A stretch of DNA of 64,000 bases, taken from Burkholderiales bacterium. GTDB lineage: Bacteria > Pseudomonadota > Gammaproteobacteria > Burkholderiales > Casimicrobiaceae. Positions within the stretch are counted from its first letter, which is position 1. Each line of letters starts with the position of its first letter. The translations under genes were made by a program, and so were the position numbers. The notes beneath the pieces are model-generated. The model did no database searches and had not been told where the DNA came from. It worked only from the letters and a program-made list of their open reading frames with translations. The stretch lies in NCBI GenBank assembly GCA_016790165.1, contig JAEUPL010000037.1:46865-110864 (forward strand), written 5' to 3'. Below, piece after piece: positions 54,458 to 62,456 of the stretch.

Positions 54458-54578
54458 ACAGCTTTTTGGCTCCAACGACCAGCTGGCGGTCGTTTGCTGT
54501 CGATTCGCACGGATGTCAACATAGCGCGTTTTTTCGGCTCAAACCACCGACAGGCGGTCAGCGGAGCGAAAAAGCTGT
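54458..54578. repeat. Intergenic element family, copy E (best-preserved ends)
   Basis: 121 bp with near-perfect inverted ends: ACAGCTTTTTGGCTC and GAGCGAAAAAGCTGT. Core GTCAAC at 54515-54520, offset 57. First hairpin AACGACC-agctggc-GGTCGTT (54474-54494) is perfect; the second is CCACC-gacaggc-GGTCAG-like. It sits five bases from the stop of the oxygenase gene and could end its transcript. Confidence 0.7.
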
Positions 54579-54582
54579 GTTT

Positions 54583-55542
54583 CTAGCTACGGGACGCGTA
54601 CGTCGCGTCCAGCCGCTCCTTGAGATACGCCGCGCCCGTCGTGGGTGGGTATTTCACCGGGCGCGCTGCGTTGGTGCAGGTCGGCAGGCATGCCACCACC
54701 GCATCGGGGTTCGGGTCGAGGAAAAACGCAACCGAGAATCGTTCGCGCCCGACGGGGTTGACCACGCGGTGCGGCGTCGAGACAAACACGTCGTTGGTCC
54801 AGCGCATCAAACAATCTCCGATGTTGCAGATGATCGCGCCCGGAATGTTCGGTGCTGCGAGCCACTCGCCCGCGCGCGTGCGCACCTCGAGCCCGCCCGC
54901 GTCGTCGGTCGCGAGCAACGTGAGGTTGCCGTAATCGGTGTGCTCGCCCGCGCCGATCTGACCCGGCTCGAATCGCTCCGGGCGCGGCGGATAGTGCAAC
55001 AGGCGCAGCGTAGCCAGCGGCTCATCGAGCTTGTCATCAAAAAAATCTTCCGCCACGCCCAACTCAAGCGAGAGCGCGCGGTGAAGTTTCATCCCCAACG
55101 CGTGGCAGGCGTCGAAATACGCCAGCATCGTCGTGCGAAACTGCGGCAGCGCCTGCGCGTCCGGCCACACGTTGACACCGCGAAACGGCTTGCCCGCAAC
55201 GATCTCCGGGTGCGTTGGCGGCAAGTCCCAACCGATGTTGAACGCCTCCTTCACGTCGCCGGGCATCGCCGAATTCAAGCGCTCCTCGCCCAGCGCCACA
55301 TAGCCGCGATTGTTGCCCACCCGCTGGATCGAGAGGGCTGCCTTGCTTTGCGCATCAGAGCCAAAGAATGCCTGTGACTGCGCAAACACCGCGGCCGTCA
55401 GCGCAGCATCAATGCCGTGCCCGACGATGACGAAGAATCCGGTGTCACGCGCGGCCGCACCCAGCGCGGCCCCGAGCGCTGCGTTGCCAGCGAAATGCTG
55501 CAAATCGACCCGCGGAATCGTCGTCGAGGTCAGCGCACCCAC
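54583..55542 (-). CDS. 2-oxoglutarate/Fe(II)-dependent oxygenase, isopenicillin N synthase-like
   Basis: A 319-residue protein. N-terminal DIOX_N region (GFFVIVGHGID) and C-terminal 2OG-FeII domain with iron ligands His and Asp in GEHTDYGNLTLL and a second His in STPHRVVNP, followed by the 2OG-binding Arg and Ser of GRERFSVAFF. Substrate unknown. The start is GTG 55542, with a perfect AGGAGG (55550-55555) seven bases upstream, overlapping the ABC-F gene by 13 bp. Longer starts such as ATG 55569 are less supported. Confidence 0.88.
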   Translation of the reverse strand: MGALTSTTIPRVDLQHFAGNAALGAALGAAARDTGFFVIVGHGIDAALTAAVFAQSQAFFGSDAQSKAALSIQRVGNNRGYVALGEERLNSAMPGDVKEAFNIGWDLPPTHPEIVAGKPFRGVNVWPDAQALPQFRTTMLAYFDACHALGMKLHRALSLELGVAEDFFDDKLDEPLATLRLLHYPPRPERFEPGQIGAGEHTDYGNLTLLATDDAGGLEVRTRAGEWLAAPNIPGAIICNIGDCLMRWTNDVFVSTPHRVVNPVGRERFSVAFFLDPNPDAVVACLPTCTNAARPVKYPPTTGAAYLKERLDATYASRS

Positions 55543-57488
55543 TGCATCGCCTCCTGCTTCTCCATCCATTCCTCTTCCAGTGCGTCGACCTTCGCTGCGA
55601 GCTCGCCGCGTTCGCGCGTCTTGTCGCCCAGCGTCGGGGCATTCTCTTGCGCGTAAGCCGCCTCGCTGGCGAGCCACGCGTCAAGCGCGTCGCGCGCGCT
55701 GGTGAGCCTGGCGAGCTCCTTCTCGATGGCGTCGATACGTTTCTGAATGGGTTTGCGCAGGTTGGCGAGGCGCTGCCGTTCCTCCGCCTCGGCGCGTTTG
55801 TCGTCCTTGCGTGAGGGCGCCGCGTCGTTGCTCGCGGGCTTGGCCCGCTGTTCGCGCAGCCAGTCGCGATAGTCGTCGAGGTCGCCCTCGAACGGCGCCA
55901 CGCGCTGATTGGCGACCAGCCACAGTTCGTCGCAACAGGCGCGCAGGATGTGGCGGTCATGCGCCACCACCACCAGCGCGCCTTCGTAGTCCTGCAGCGC
56001 GAGCGTGAGCGCCTGCCGCATCTCGATGTCGAGATGATTCGTCGGCTCGTCGAGCAGCAGCAGGTTCGGTCGTTCATACACCAGCATCGCCAGCACCAGC
56101 CGCGCCTTCTCGCCGCCCGAGAACACGCCCACCTTTTCGCCGACACGGTCGCCACGGAAGTCGAAGCCGCCCAGGAAGTTGCGGATGTCCTGATCGCGCG
56201 CACGCGGGTAGCCACGCTCTTCAACCAACTTCTTGTCGAGCTGATCGAGGTGCCAGAACGGCGTTTCATCGGTGCGCAACTGTTCCAGCTGATGCTGCGC
56301 GAAGTACGCAATCTTGAGATGCTGCCCTTCGATACGTTCGCCCGACTGCGGCTTCAGCGCGCCCGCCAGCGCCTTCACCAGCGTCGATTTGCCGGCGCCG
56401 TTGCGTCCGAGCAGACCGATCCGCGAGTTCGGCAGGATCGAAAAGCTCACGCGGTCGAGAATGGTCTTCTGCGCCTCGCCTTCGCCGTAGCCGAGCTTCA
56501 TGTCGGCGAACTTGAGCAATTGCCGCGGCTCACCCTCCGGCTTCCTGAACTCAAAGGTAAACGGCGAATCCACGTGTGCCGGCGCGATGCGCTCCAGCCG
56601 CTCCAGCGCCTTGATGCGGCTCTGCGCCTGCGCGGCCTTGGTCGCCTTGGCCTTGAAGCGGGTAATGAAGGACTCGAGGTGCTTGATGGTGCGCTGCTGC
56701 TTCTCGAACGCGGCCTGCTGCACGGAGAGTTCGGTCGCGCGCTGCTCCTCAAACGATGCGTAGTTACCGGTGTAGAGCTTCAGCTTTGAGCCCGCCGTGC
56801 CGTTCGAGGTGTCGAAGTAGAGAATCTGATCCGCAACGCGATCAATGAAATCGCGATCATGCGTGATCACCAGCAGTGTGCCGGGGTAGCGCGCGAACCA
56901 ATCCTCCAGCCAGAGCACGGCGTCGAGATCCAGATGGTTGGTGGGTTCGTCGAGCAACAGCAGGTCGCTGCGGCACATCAGCGCCTGCGCGAGATTGAGC
57001 CGCATGCGCCAGCCGCCGGAGAATTCAGTCACCGTGCGCTGCTGCATCTGATGCTCAAATCCCAGGCCCGCCAACAATTCCGCCGCACGCGCAGGCGCTG
57101 CGTAACCGCCAATGGTTTCCATGCGGGCATAGAGGTGCGCCAGCTCCTCGCCATGCTTTGCGGCGTCGGGGTTCGGATGCTCCGTTTCGCGCGCGATGGC
57201 GATTTCGAGTTCGCGCAATTCGACGTCGCCGTCCAGCGCATACTCGAGCGCGGTGCGCTCCGAGGGCGGCGTCTCCTGCGCCACGTGCGCGATCACCCAG
57301 CCGTTGGGCATGGCGATATCGCCGCGCTCGGCGTGCAGTTGGCCGCGCAGGGCTGCAAACAGCGTCGACTTGCCAGCGCCGTTGGCGCCGATGATCCCGA
57401 CCTTGCGGCCCGGGTTGATGGTGATGTTGGCGCGGTCGATCAGGGGTGCGCTGCCGCGGGCAAGAGTCAGGTCGATAAGGCGAAGCAT
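55530..57488 (-). CDS. ABC-F family ATPase, YheS type
   Basis: A 652-residue protein with two ABC domains and no membrane segment. First domain: Walker A IIGANGAGKSTLFAALRG, signature EFSGGWRMRLNLAQAL, Walker B LLLLDEPTNHLDLDAV. Second: LLGRNGAGKSTLVKALAG, VFSGGEKARLVLAML, LLLLDEPTNHLDIEM. The linker contains RFKAKATKAAQAQSRIKALE, and a C-terminal coiled coil ends it, as in YheS. ABC-F proteins act on the ribosome in translation. Start MLRLIDL (57488) matches the family; another ATG is at 57497. Confidence 0.93.
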   Translation of the reverse strand: MLRLIDLTLARGSAPLIDRANITINPGRKVGIIGANGAGKSTLFAALRGQLHAERGDIAMPNGWVIAHVAQETPPSERTALEYALDGDVELRELEIAIARETEHPNPDAAKHGEELAHLYARMETIGGYAAPARAAELLAGLGFEHQMQQRTVTEFSGGWRMRLNLAQALMCRSDLLLLDEPTNHLDLDAVLWLEDWFARYPGTLLVITHDRDFIDRVADQILYFDTSNGTAGSKLKLYTGNYASFEEQRATELSVQQAAFEKQQRTIKHLESFITRFKAKATKAAQAQSRIKALERLERIAPAHVDSPFTFEFRKPEGEPRQLLKFADMKLGYGEGEAQKTILDRVSFSILPNSRIGLLGRNGAGKSTLVKALAGALKPQSGERIEGQHLKIAYFAQHQLEQLRTDETPFWHLDQLDKKLVEERGYPRARDQDIRNFLGGFDFRGDRVGEKVGVFSGGEKARLVLAMLVYERPNLLLLDEPTNHLDIEMRQALTLALQDYEGALVVVAHDRHILRACCDELWLVANQRVAPFEGDLDDYRDWLREQRAKPASNDAAPSRKDDKRAEAEERQRLANLRKPIQKRIDAIEKELARLTSARDALDAWLASEAAYAQENAPTLGDKTRERGELAAKVDALEEEWMEKQEAMQWVR

Positions 57489-57739
57489 GGGCGACATTTT
57501 GCCGTGCGTGAACAACCGCAGCGACACCCCGCGATTCAATCGATGGCCCCCTCGCCAGAGGCGATCACAAATCGTTGGATGCCAGCGCCAACTGCCCGTC
57601 AAAACGAGCGGCGCATCGTTCGCTCCAGCGTCTCCCGCTGTGCGGGGGTGGCACAAAACCGGCGTATTCGGCGCGAACGCACCTCGGGCGGCGTATCGAT
57701 CAGTATCGTGTTTGTCAGGCGAAGACCACAGACGAGTTT

Positions 57740-58198
57740 TTACGCGGCGCTCGGTCCAGGGCCTCGACGGCGATGCATGGACAAGAACAGGAGCGAAATG
57801 GCCGTCGGGATGATAAAGCCCTTGAGGTATGACAGCGGATGTCGTCCCTCGAGGAAAGGGAATGGAAGAGCGAAGAAGTGTGCCCAGTAGTGCGTGGCGA
57901 CCAACGCACCGATTGCGGCCCACATCCCAAACAGTGCAGGTCGTCGATTCATGGCAACAAGGATCAGGCTGACAATGATCAGGACGCGAAGAACGGACTG
58001 TGTGTGCATGTACACAGGGTGTCCGTTCGCGTTCGGGCCCCCGTAAAAGTCAGTGCCTGAGCCAATGTAGAGCTCGATGAGCGTGTAGGTGTGGTAGTAG
58101 ACAAGCAGACCCGCCAGCGCGCAGATCACGACTCTCTGCAGTAGCACGAGCCAGTTGGCTGCTCCGGTGACGGGTTGCGATCTGTCGATGCCGGGCAT
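57740..58198 (-). CDS. Small four-helix membrane protein, unknown function
   Basis: A 152-residue protein with four predicted helices (around LVLLQRVVICALAGLLVYY, SVLRVLIIVSLILVA, LFGMWAAIGALVATHYW and GFIIPTAISLLFLSM). I do not recognise the family. Start ATG 58198 has GAGGAG upstream, lying inside a palindrome (58199-58217). Separate from the CPBP gene by a 166-bp spacer. Confidence 0.75.
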   Translation of the reverse strand: MPGIDRSQPVTGAANWLVLLQRVVICALAGLLVYYHTYTLIELYIGSGTDFYGGPNANGHPVYMHTQSVLRVLIIVSLILVAMNRRPALFGMWAAIGALVATHYWAHFFALPFPFLEGRHPLSYLKGFIIPTAISLLFLSMHRRRGPGPSAA

Positions 58199-58217
58199 GT
58201 TTGCTCCTCGAGCAAAC
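58199..58217. promoter_or_regulatory. Palindrome over the SD of the four-helix membrane protein gene
   Basis: GTTTGCTC-ctc-GAGCAAAC is a perfect 8-bp inverted repeat that ends at the base before the start codon; on the minus strand the loop and one arm hold the GAGGAG ribosome-binding site. As RNA it would sequester the SD; as DNA it could be an operator. Confidence 0.55.
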
Positions 58218-58363
58218 GGAATGCCGTGCATTGTGGCGGTGCCGACGACTCAATGGCTGGTTTGCGACCGGCTGCGTTTGCAACGGATGAGTCGCAGACC
58301 CAACCGCCTGATACGACCTCGGGAAACGCTGAACCAGTGTGCGCGATGTATCGCGCGGCAGAC

Positions 58364-59293
58364 CTATCGGGCGTCTCCCTGGGTTTGATCTCCCGGACGT
58401 GGCGCATCGTTTCGTTTGCGCGACCGTGCAAGCCACAGAAGAATCAGGCTAGCCACAGTCAGCATGGCAACCGTGAACACACTTCCTTCCGGTCCGTGCC
58501 CGCCCCCATTGAGATAGGCTGGCCCGACAGGCACCAATTTCACCGCCAGTGCGGGTAGACCGCTCTCCAATCCCGTGATCGGCACATCAAAGCCAGTGCC
58601 CCCAAACCAATTCCACCCGGTGTGCCAACCCATCACGCCCCAGATCGAATTCGATCGAGCCACCCAGGCGCAGGCGAAAATCGAAAAGACGAAGGTCATG
58701 GTCAGCATCAACAGCGATGTTCTCGGCGATAGGTGGAGAAAGGTGAAGGCGGCGGACGTCAACAGGAAGGCGGCGGTCGTGTTCCAGCGCCGCAGGACGG
58801 TTGAGAACAACCAGCCACGAAACACGAACTCCTCCACGCTCGCTTGCACGGCGAAGCCGGCGAACAACAGCGCGATCCAGCCAAGCGCCGCAGGGCTGGC
58901 AAAGGCGGGGGCGAGGTGTGCGGCACGGTATCCGCCGGTCAGCGTGATCGCCGTCACGATCACGCCCATCGAGGCAATGCCTCCGGCCAGCCCGATCGAA
59001 AACTTTTTGAACCGTTGTTCTCCGCGAAGCCCAACACTTTCGAGGCTTCTCTTTTCGACCCAGCGCACCCAGCCATACACCGCGAGCCCCACGGCGATAA
59101 ACGAAGCCAGAAGGAGGCAAAAACCCAAGGGCCCCCGCGGCGAACCGTTCGCGTCGGTAAAGCCGAGATAGGTGAGTCCGTAATCGAACGGCAACATGCT
59201 GACGGCAAAGAGCAGAATGCAGATAACGGGGGCGGCGATGCCCGGTGCCAGCCAGCCCTTCGGCGTCTCGTCGGAAAAGATGATTGGTGTCAT
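58364..59293 (-). CDS. CPBP-family intramembrane metalloprotease
   Basis: A 309-residue membrane protein with about eight helices. The CPBP/Abi motif set is present: EEFVFRGWLF (motif 1), FLHLSPRTS (motif 2) and GWHTGWNW (motif 3 His). CPBP proteins include CAAX-type proteases and bacteriocin self-immunity proteins. It follows the AraC-type gene after 31 bp and is probably co-transcribed. Confidence 0.87.
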   Translation of the reverse strand: MTPIIFSDETPKGWLAPGIAAPVICILLFAVSMLPFDYGLTYLGFTDANGSPRGPLGFCLLLASFIAVGLAVYGWVRWVEKRSLESVGLRGEQRFKKFSIGLAGGIASMGVIVTAITLTGGYRAAHLAPAFASPAALGWIALLFAGFAVQASVEEFVFRGWLFSTVLRRWNTTAAFLLTSAAFTFLHLSPRTSLLMLTMTFVFSIFACAWVARSNSIWGVMGWHTGWNWFGGTGFDVPITGLESGLPALAVKLVPVGPAYLNGGGHGPEGSVFTVAMLTVASLILLWLARSRKRNDAPRPGDQTQGDAR

Positions 59294-59324
59294 GTCGCGC
59301 AGGTTAACGCCCTGCCGATGACGG

Positions 59325-60254
59325 CTATAGAACGATCGTGCGGAACAGGTCGGAGCGAAGCCACGCCTTTGGCGTCAGGCCAACGGCCTTGCGGAAGGTA
59401 CGGCCAAAATGGCTCTGATCGGCAAAGCCGGCGCCATGCGCAGCGTCGGCCAGTTTCGCACCTTCGCGCAACAGTCGCTTGGCGAGATCGACCCGCCGGT
59501 ACTGCAGGTAGCGGTAGGGGCTGGTGCCAAGCAACGCCCTGAAATCGCGCGACAGCTGCCAGCGGTCACAGCCAGTCACGTGCTCAAGTTCCTCAAGTCG
59601 CGCACCGACAACGACGGTGGTGTCGAGAAATTCGCGCGCCCGCATGACGGCTGTTCGGTTGGCGATCCTGACGGTTGCCACTTTGCCTGCCACTTCGTTC
59701 ATGGCGTGCGCCAGATCATAGAGTGCATCTTCATAAGCGCCCTGATCCTCGACGACCGCGCAGTCGATGACGATGTTCATCGCCGCCGCGATCAAGGCGG
59801 GATGGGTCGAGACGCCATTGGCCACAAACGGCAAATCCGCGCCTCCAAGCACTGTCTGCACATGGGCTGGCGGAATATAGGCTGCCCGGTAGCTGAAACC
59901 CGCCTCATCACAGCAGTGGCCATCGTGCAATTCGTCGGGATGGAGGACCAGCACCTGGCCAGGCAACGAATGTCGCATCGCCCCGCGATAGTTGAACGCT
60001 TGCACCCCAGTCACCGTGAGGGCGACCGTGTAAGTGTCGTGCCGATGTGGCGAAAACGCGGCACCCGCCAGCCGGTTCGCGACTCGCTCGATCGGACCGA
60101 ACGAGTCGGTCGAACGCGAAGGGTTCGCGGAAGGCGTTGCGGGAATCATCGTTGGTGCATCTTGCGTCAAGGCGACCTGGTCACGTTTCCTTGAATAGTA
60201 AGGTCGGTGTGACCCGCCCCCCGCTTTCGCTTCGAGAGACTGATCGCCCTTCAT
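59325..60254 (-). CDS. AraC-family transcriptional regulator
   Basis: About 309 residues. N-terminal AraC-binding cupin (FSPHRHDTYTVALTVTG ... HPDELHDGH) and a C-terminal double helix-turn-helix (LEELEHVTGCDRWQLSRDF ... DAAHGAGFADQSHFGRTFRK). The start is uncertain: ATG 60254, or ATG 60149 (MIPATPSAN), which would remove a polar, unlikely N-terminus. It probably regulates itself and the following CPBP gene. Confidence 0.85.
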   Translation of the reverse strand: MKGDQSLEAKAGGGSHRPYYSRKRDQVALTQDAPTMIPATPSANPSRSTDSFGPIERVANRLAGAAFSPHRHDTYTVALTVTGVQAFNYRGAMRHSLPGQVLVLHPDELHDGHCCDEAGFSYRAAYIPPAHVQTVLGGADLPFVANGVSTHPALIAAAMNIVIDCAVVEDQGAYEDALYDLAHAMNEVAGKVATVRIANRTAVMRAREFLDTTVVVGARLEELEHVTGCDRWQLSRDFRALLGTSPYRYLQYRRVDLAKRLLREGAKLADAAHGAGFADQSHFGRTFRKAVGLTPKAWLRSDLFRTIVL

Positions 60255-60478
60255 GGCCAACCGGAATCACGCCAGAGCGCGCATTGCCGATAACGCCTCT
60301 GGCAACGATTCGTCGTCTGCCGCTTGTAGCGATTGGCACCGCGCTCACGCAGATTCCATGATGGCACGGGCCACATCAGAGCCCACCTATGTTGCCGGAT
60401 ATACGACTGCAAGCACTTCCGTTTCGCCAGACCTATCGATCAGTTTCTTGTCCTTTGGGGGGAGTCCATATACGAGGG
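60255..60478. other. Spacer between the AraC gene and the cassette region
   Basis: No credible frame. A small inverted repeat GCCAGAG/CTCTGGC flanks GATAAC at ~60272-60305. This is where the junction between ordinary chromosome and cassette array should fall, but I cannot place it exactly. Confidence 0.35.
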
Positions 60479-60485
60479 GTTAGGC
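60479..60485 (-). other. Candidate attC remnant after the secreted-protein cassette
   Basis: On the minus strand GCCTAAC follows the stop codon of the secreted-protein gene by one base, exactly as the R'' box does in the two attC sites to the right. I find no matching GTTRRRY box or complementary arm further left, so the site is probably truncated or decayed. Confidence 0.4.
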
Positions 60486-60486
60486 C

Positions 60487-61329
60487 TCAGTGGTAATTCC
60501 ACGTGAAGCGCTGCGGCTCGCCAAAGTCGGACCTGAACAGGAGATATCCATCCTGGTTGTAGCCGGAGAACCAGAATAGGTGCGCTGCTTCGCCTTGGTC
60601 AAGGGCCACAGATGCTACATAGATCATAGATGCACCGATGAATCGAGGCGTCGGCCCAAGCACAAACCAGCGAGGCTGCTCGACTCCTCCGATCTCACTT
60701 CCGCACTCGGTGAGATGCCGTTTGAGGCTGAACGCGACCAGCCGCTTGCCCCCGGGCAAACCGATGTCCTCTGTGACCGCAAGATCCGCCTTCCGGATCC
60801 GTGTTGGGCGTGGATCGTCGTAGTTCTTGCAGAGTTTGCCGGCTGACAGCGACCTTTCGAATGCGCGGCGAACAATGCGGTTCGGCGTTCTCATTGGCGC
60901 GCGGGCAGCGGGCAGCCGAGTCAAGGCCATCGGTGTTGATGAGACGAGGATCGGCTTGTTCTGCGGCGCGTCACACCAGCCGCCATACGCGCCACCTCGG
61001 TTTGGCGCGGACGGGAGCGCTGAGCCTTCGAGGGGCGTTAGCGCGAAGTCGCGGCCGAAGGTCCAGGCTGGCTCTGGCGTGGAGGGGGGTAGGCTTACCC
61101 CAAAGGAAGCCTGAGTTCCTGAGCCAGCCACGAACCACGTCCGCGGGTACAGGTCGGTGGCAAGACCCGATGCAAGAGATGACCACACCTGCCCGGTGAG
61201 TTGGAAGAGCGGTCGAACGATCCGCGCTTGATCATTGCTGCACTGCGGATGCTCAAGGACGCCAATCAGCTGCGCATGCGCAGCAAACGACACTGCAAGA
61301 AGCAGCGAGATTGCGAAAGTGCGCCGCAT
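60487..61329 (-). CDS. Secreted protein of unknown function, probable integron cassette gene
   Basis: A 280-residue protein with a clear signal peptide (RRTFAISLLLAVSFAAHAQ). The mature part has cysteines at PQCSND, GGWCDA, KLCKNY and LTECGSE, and no motif I recognise. Start ATG 61329 lies 12 bases after the GTTAGGC box of the attC site; the stop is next to another GCCTAAC. That placement, start to stop within one cassette, supports a cassette origin. Confidence 0.65.
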   Translation of the reverse strand: MRRTFAISLLLAVSFAAHAQLIGVLEHPQCSNDQARIVRPLFQLTGQVWSSLASGLATDLYPRTWFVAGSGTQASFGVSLPPSTPEPAWTFGRDFALTPLEGSALPSAPNRGGAYGGWCDAPQNKPILVSSTPMALTRLPAARAPMRTPNRIVRRAFERSLSAGKLCKNYDDPRPTRIRKADLAVTEDIGLPGGKRLVAFSLKRHLTECGSEIGGVEQPRWFVLGPTPRFIGASMIYVASVALDQGEAAHLFWFSGYNQDGYLLFRSDFGEPQRFTWNYH

Positions 61330-61341
61330 GTTGGTTCTGAG

Positions 61342-61473
61342 GCCTAACGTGAAGTTCACCGGCCCGCGACGGCGTGACGGCTTGGGCAGCGCAGGCCAAA
61401 ATGGCCGAAGGCCATGGCCTGCGATGACCGAGGCGGCATGCCGTTGCGGGTCCGGTGCAACGGCAGGTTAGGC
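61342..61473 (-). other. attC (59-be) site of the DUF4062 cassette
   Basis: 132 bp bounded by GCCTAAC and GTTAGGC, reading on the minus strand R'' (61473-61467) to R' (61348-61342). Inner boxes CACCGG and CCGGTG pair, with spacers of unequal length (nine and eight bases), the asymmetry expected of attC. The central part can fold further. The stop codon TAA of the DUF4062 gene lies inside R''. Confidence 0.78.
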
Positions 61474-62247
61474 ATCGCTCGCGGCCGGATTGGGCGGATT
61501 GCTCTCAAAGATACTCTGCAGCACACGTTCAACTTTCATCAATCCGTCGACTGCGTCATCTAGCGACATCGGGGCGCCTCGGCTCAGGACGAACGCGGCC
61601 GCCATGTTGTCTCCGCCGATGATTAGTTCGAGCGCTTCTTTGAGTATGGAGTCCGGTATAGCTCGAGCGTAGATGCCTACTAGCCGTGACTTCAAGTACT
61701 CGAAGCGAGGTTGAGTCAAGGCATGTCGTTTCGTCGCGTTCAGAGCCAGCTGGGCCATAACCTGCCCACTGGATGGTCTGGCACTGGATAGGAGCCGTAC
61801 AACGTCCTGCGTCACCTTCGCGGCTAGGTCTTCGGGCGACGAGAAGAAGTTGACGACGTGTGACTTCTTCAGGCTCGACTTGAAGACTGACAGCTTCTCT
61901 GCGGCGGGCCCCGTTTCGACGTGTTTCGGCAGCACAGGGTGAGCATCTTCGTTGATCAGGTAAATGAGTGTTGGCAGGCGCATCGCCTGCGCCTCTTCGT
62001 ACTCAAGCTGGGTCAGTGACTTACCTGTCTCCGGATCAACGTGTCCATATCTCATTCCGAAGATGCCAACGAAGGCCTGCGCGCTCCTTACAAGGCGCAG
62101 GCACTCTTCCTTCGGCGTATCGGGTAGCGCACCAAAGAGTTCCATCGCCTTCGACCCGAACTCCAGCTTTGAAACTGCGTCCCGGACGAGAGAGCGATGG
62201 CGCTCGAGATCGGAGAAGGTGGAGCTGATGAACAGTGAGGGTGGCAT
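61468..62247 (-). CDS. DUF4062-domain protein in an integron gene cassette
   Basis: A 259-residue protein. The N-terminal ~130 residues are a DUF4062 domain: SLFISSTFSDLERHRSLVRD, FGALPDTPKEECLRLV, FVGIFGMRYGHVDP and LTQLEYEEAQAM. DUF4062 is a Rossmann-like, TIR-related domain often fused to NACHT or TPR regions in presumed immune or conflict proteins. The C-terminal half is helical and unfamiliar. It starts six bases after one attC site and stops inside the next, so it is a complete cassette without its own promoter. Confidence 0.85.
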   Translation of the reverse strand: MPPSLFISSTFSDLERHRSLVRDAVSKLEFGSKAMELFGALPDTPKEECLRLVRSAQAFVGIFGMRYGHVDPETGKSLTQLEYEEAQAMRLPTLIYLINEDAHPVLPKHVETGPAAEKLSVFKSSLKKSHVVNFFSSPEDLAAKVTQDVVRLLSSARPSSGQVMAQLALNATKRHALTQPRFEYLKSRLVGIYARAIPDSILKEALELIIGGDNMAAAFVLSRGAPMSLDDAVDGLMKVERVLQSIFESNPPNPAASDA

Positions 62248-62252
62248 GCGAT

Positions 62253-62381
62253 GCCTAACGTTCGAGCTAAGCTGCCCGTGGAGGCAGGCACTGTAAGCCC
62301 GGACTGAGACAATGTACGGAGTACCTCAGACCGGGCTTACAGTGCCTGCCGTAGCGGGTCAGTTTGAGCGAGGAGTTATAC
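62253..62381 (-). other. attC-like site of the protease cassette, with a 26-bp central stem
   Basis: 129 bp reading on the minus strand from GTATAAC (62381-62375) to GTTAGGC (62259-62253), the conserved recombination box. Flanking arms pair imperfectly with extrahelical bases. The centre has a very strong stem: 20 perfect pairs beginning GGCAGGCACTGTAAGC, one mismatch, then CTGAG/CTCAG. The R'' box deviates by one base from RYYYAAC. Confidence 0.7.
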
Positions 62382-62456
62382 GTCAGCGGCAGAGGCGCGC
62401 ATACGGGCGTCAGTGCAAGCGACTGGTATGTTCAAACTATGTTGAGTGCCTGCGGC

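Noticed and set aside
57489-57923. 145-residue N-terminal extension of the ABC-F gene
   Set aside because: YheS-type proteins begin at MLRLIDL-like sequence (57488); the upstream part has no similarity and resembles translated spacer.
57740-60254. Membrane protein, CPBP and AraC genes as further integron cassettes
   Set aside because: No attC-like boxes between them, the gaps are too short or plain, and base composition matches the chromosome.
60285-60300. GATAACG near the AraC gene as the far end of a third attC
   Set aside because: No complementary inner arms and a span of about 200 bp from the GCCTAAC at 60479; not convincing.
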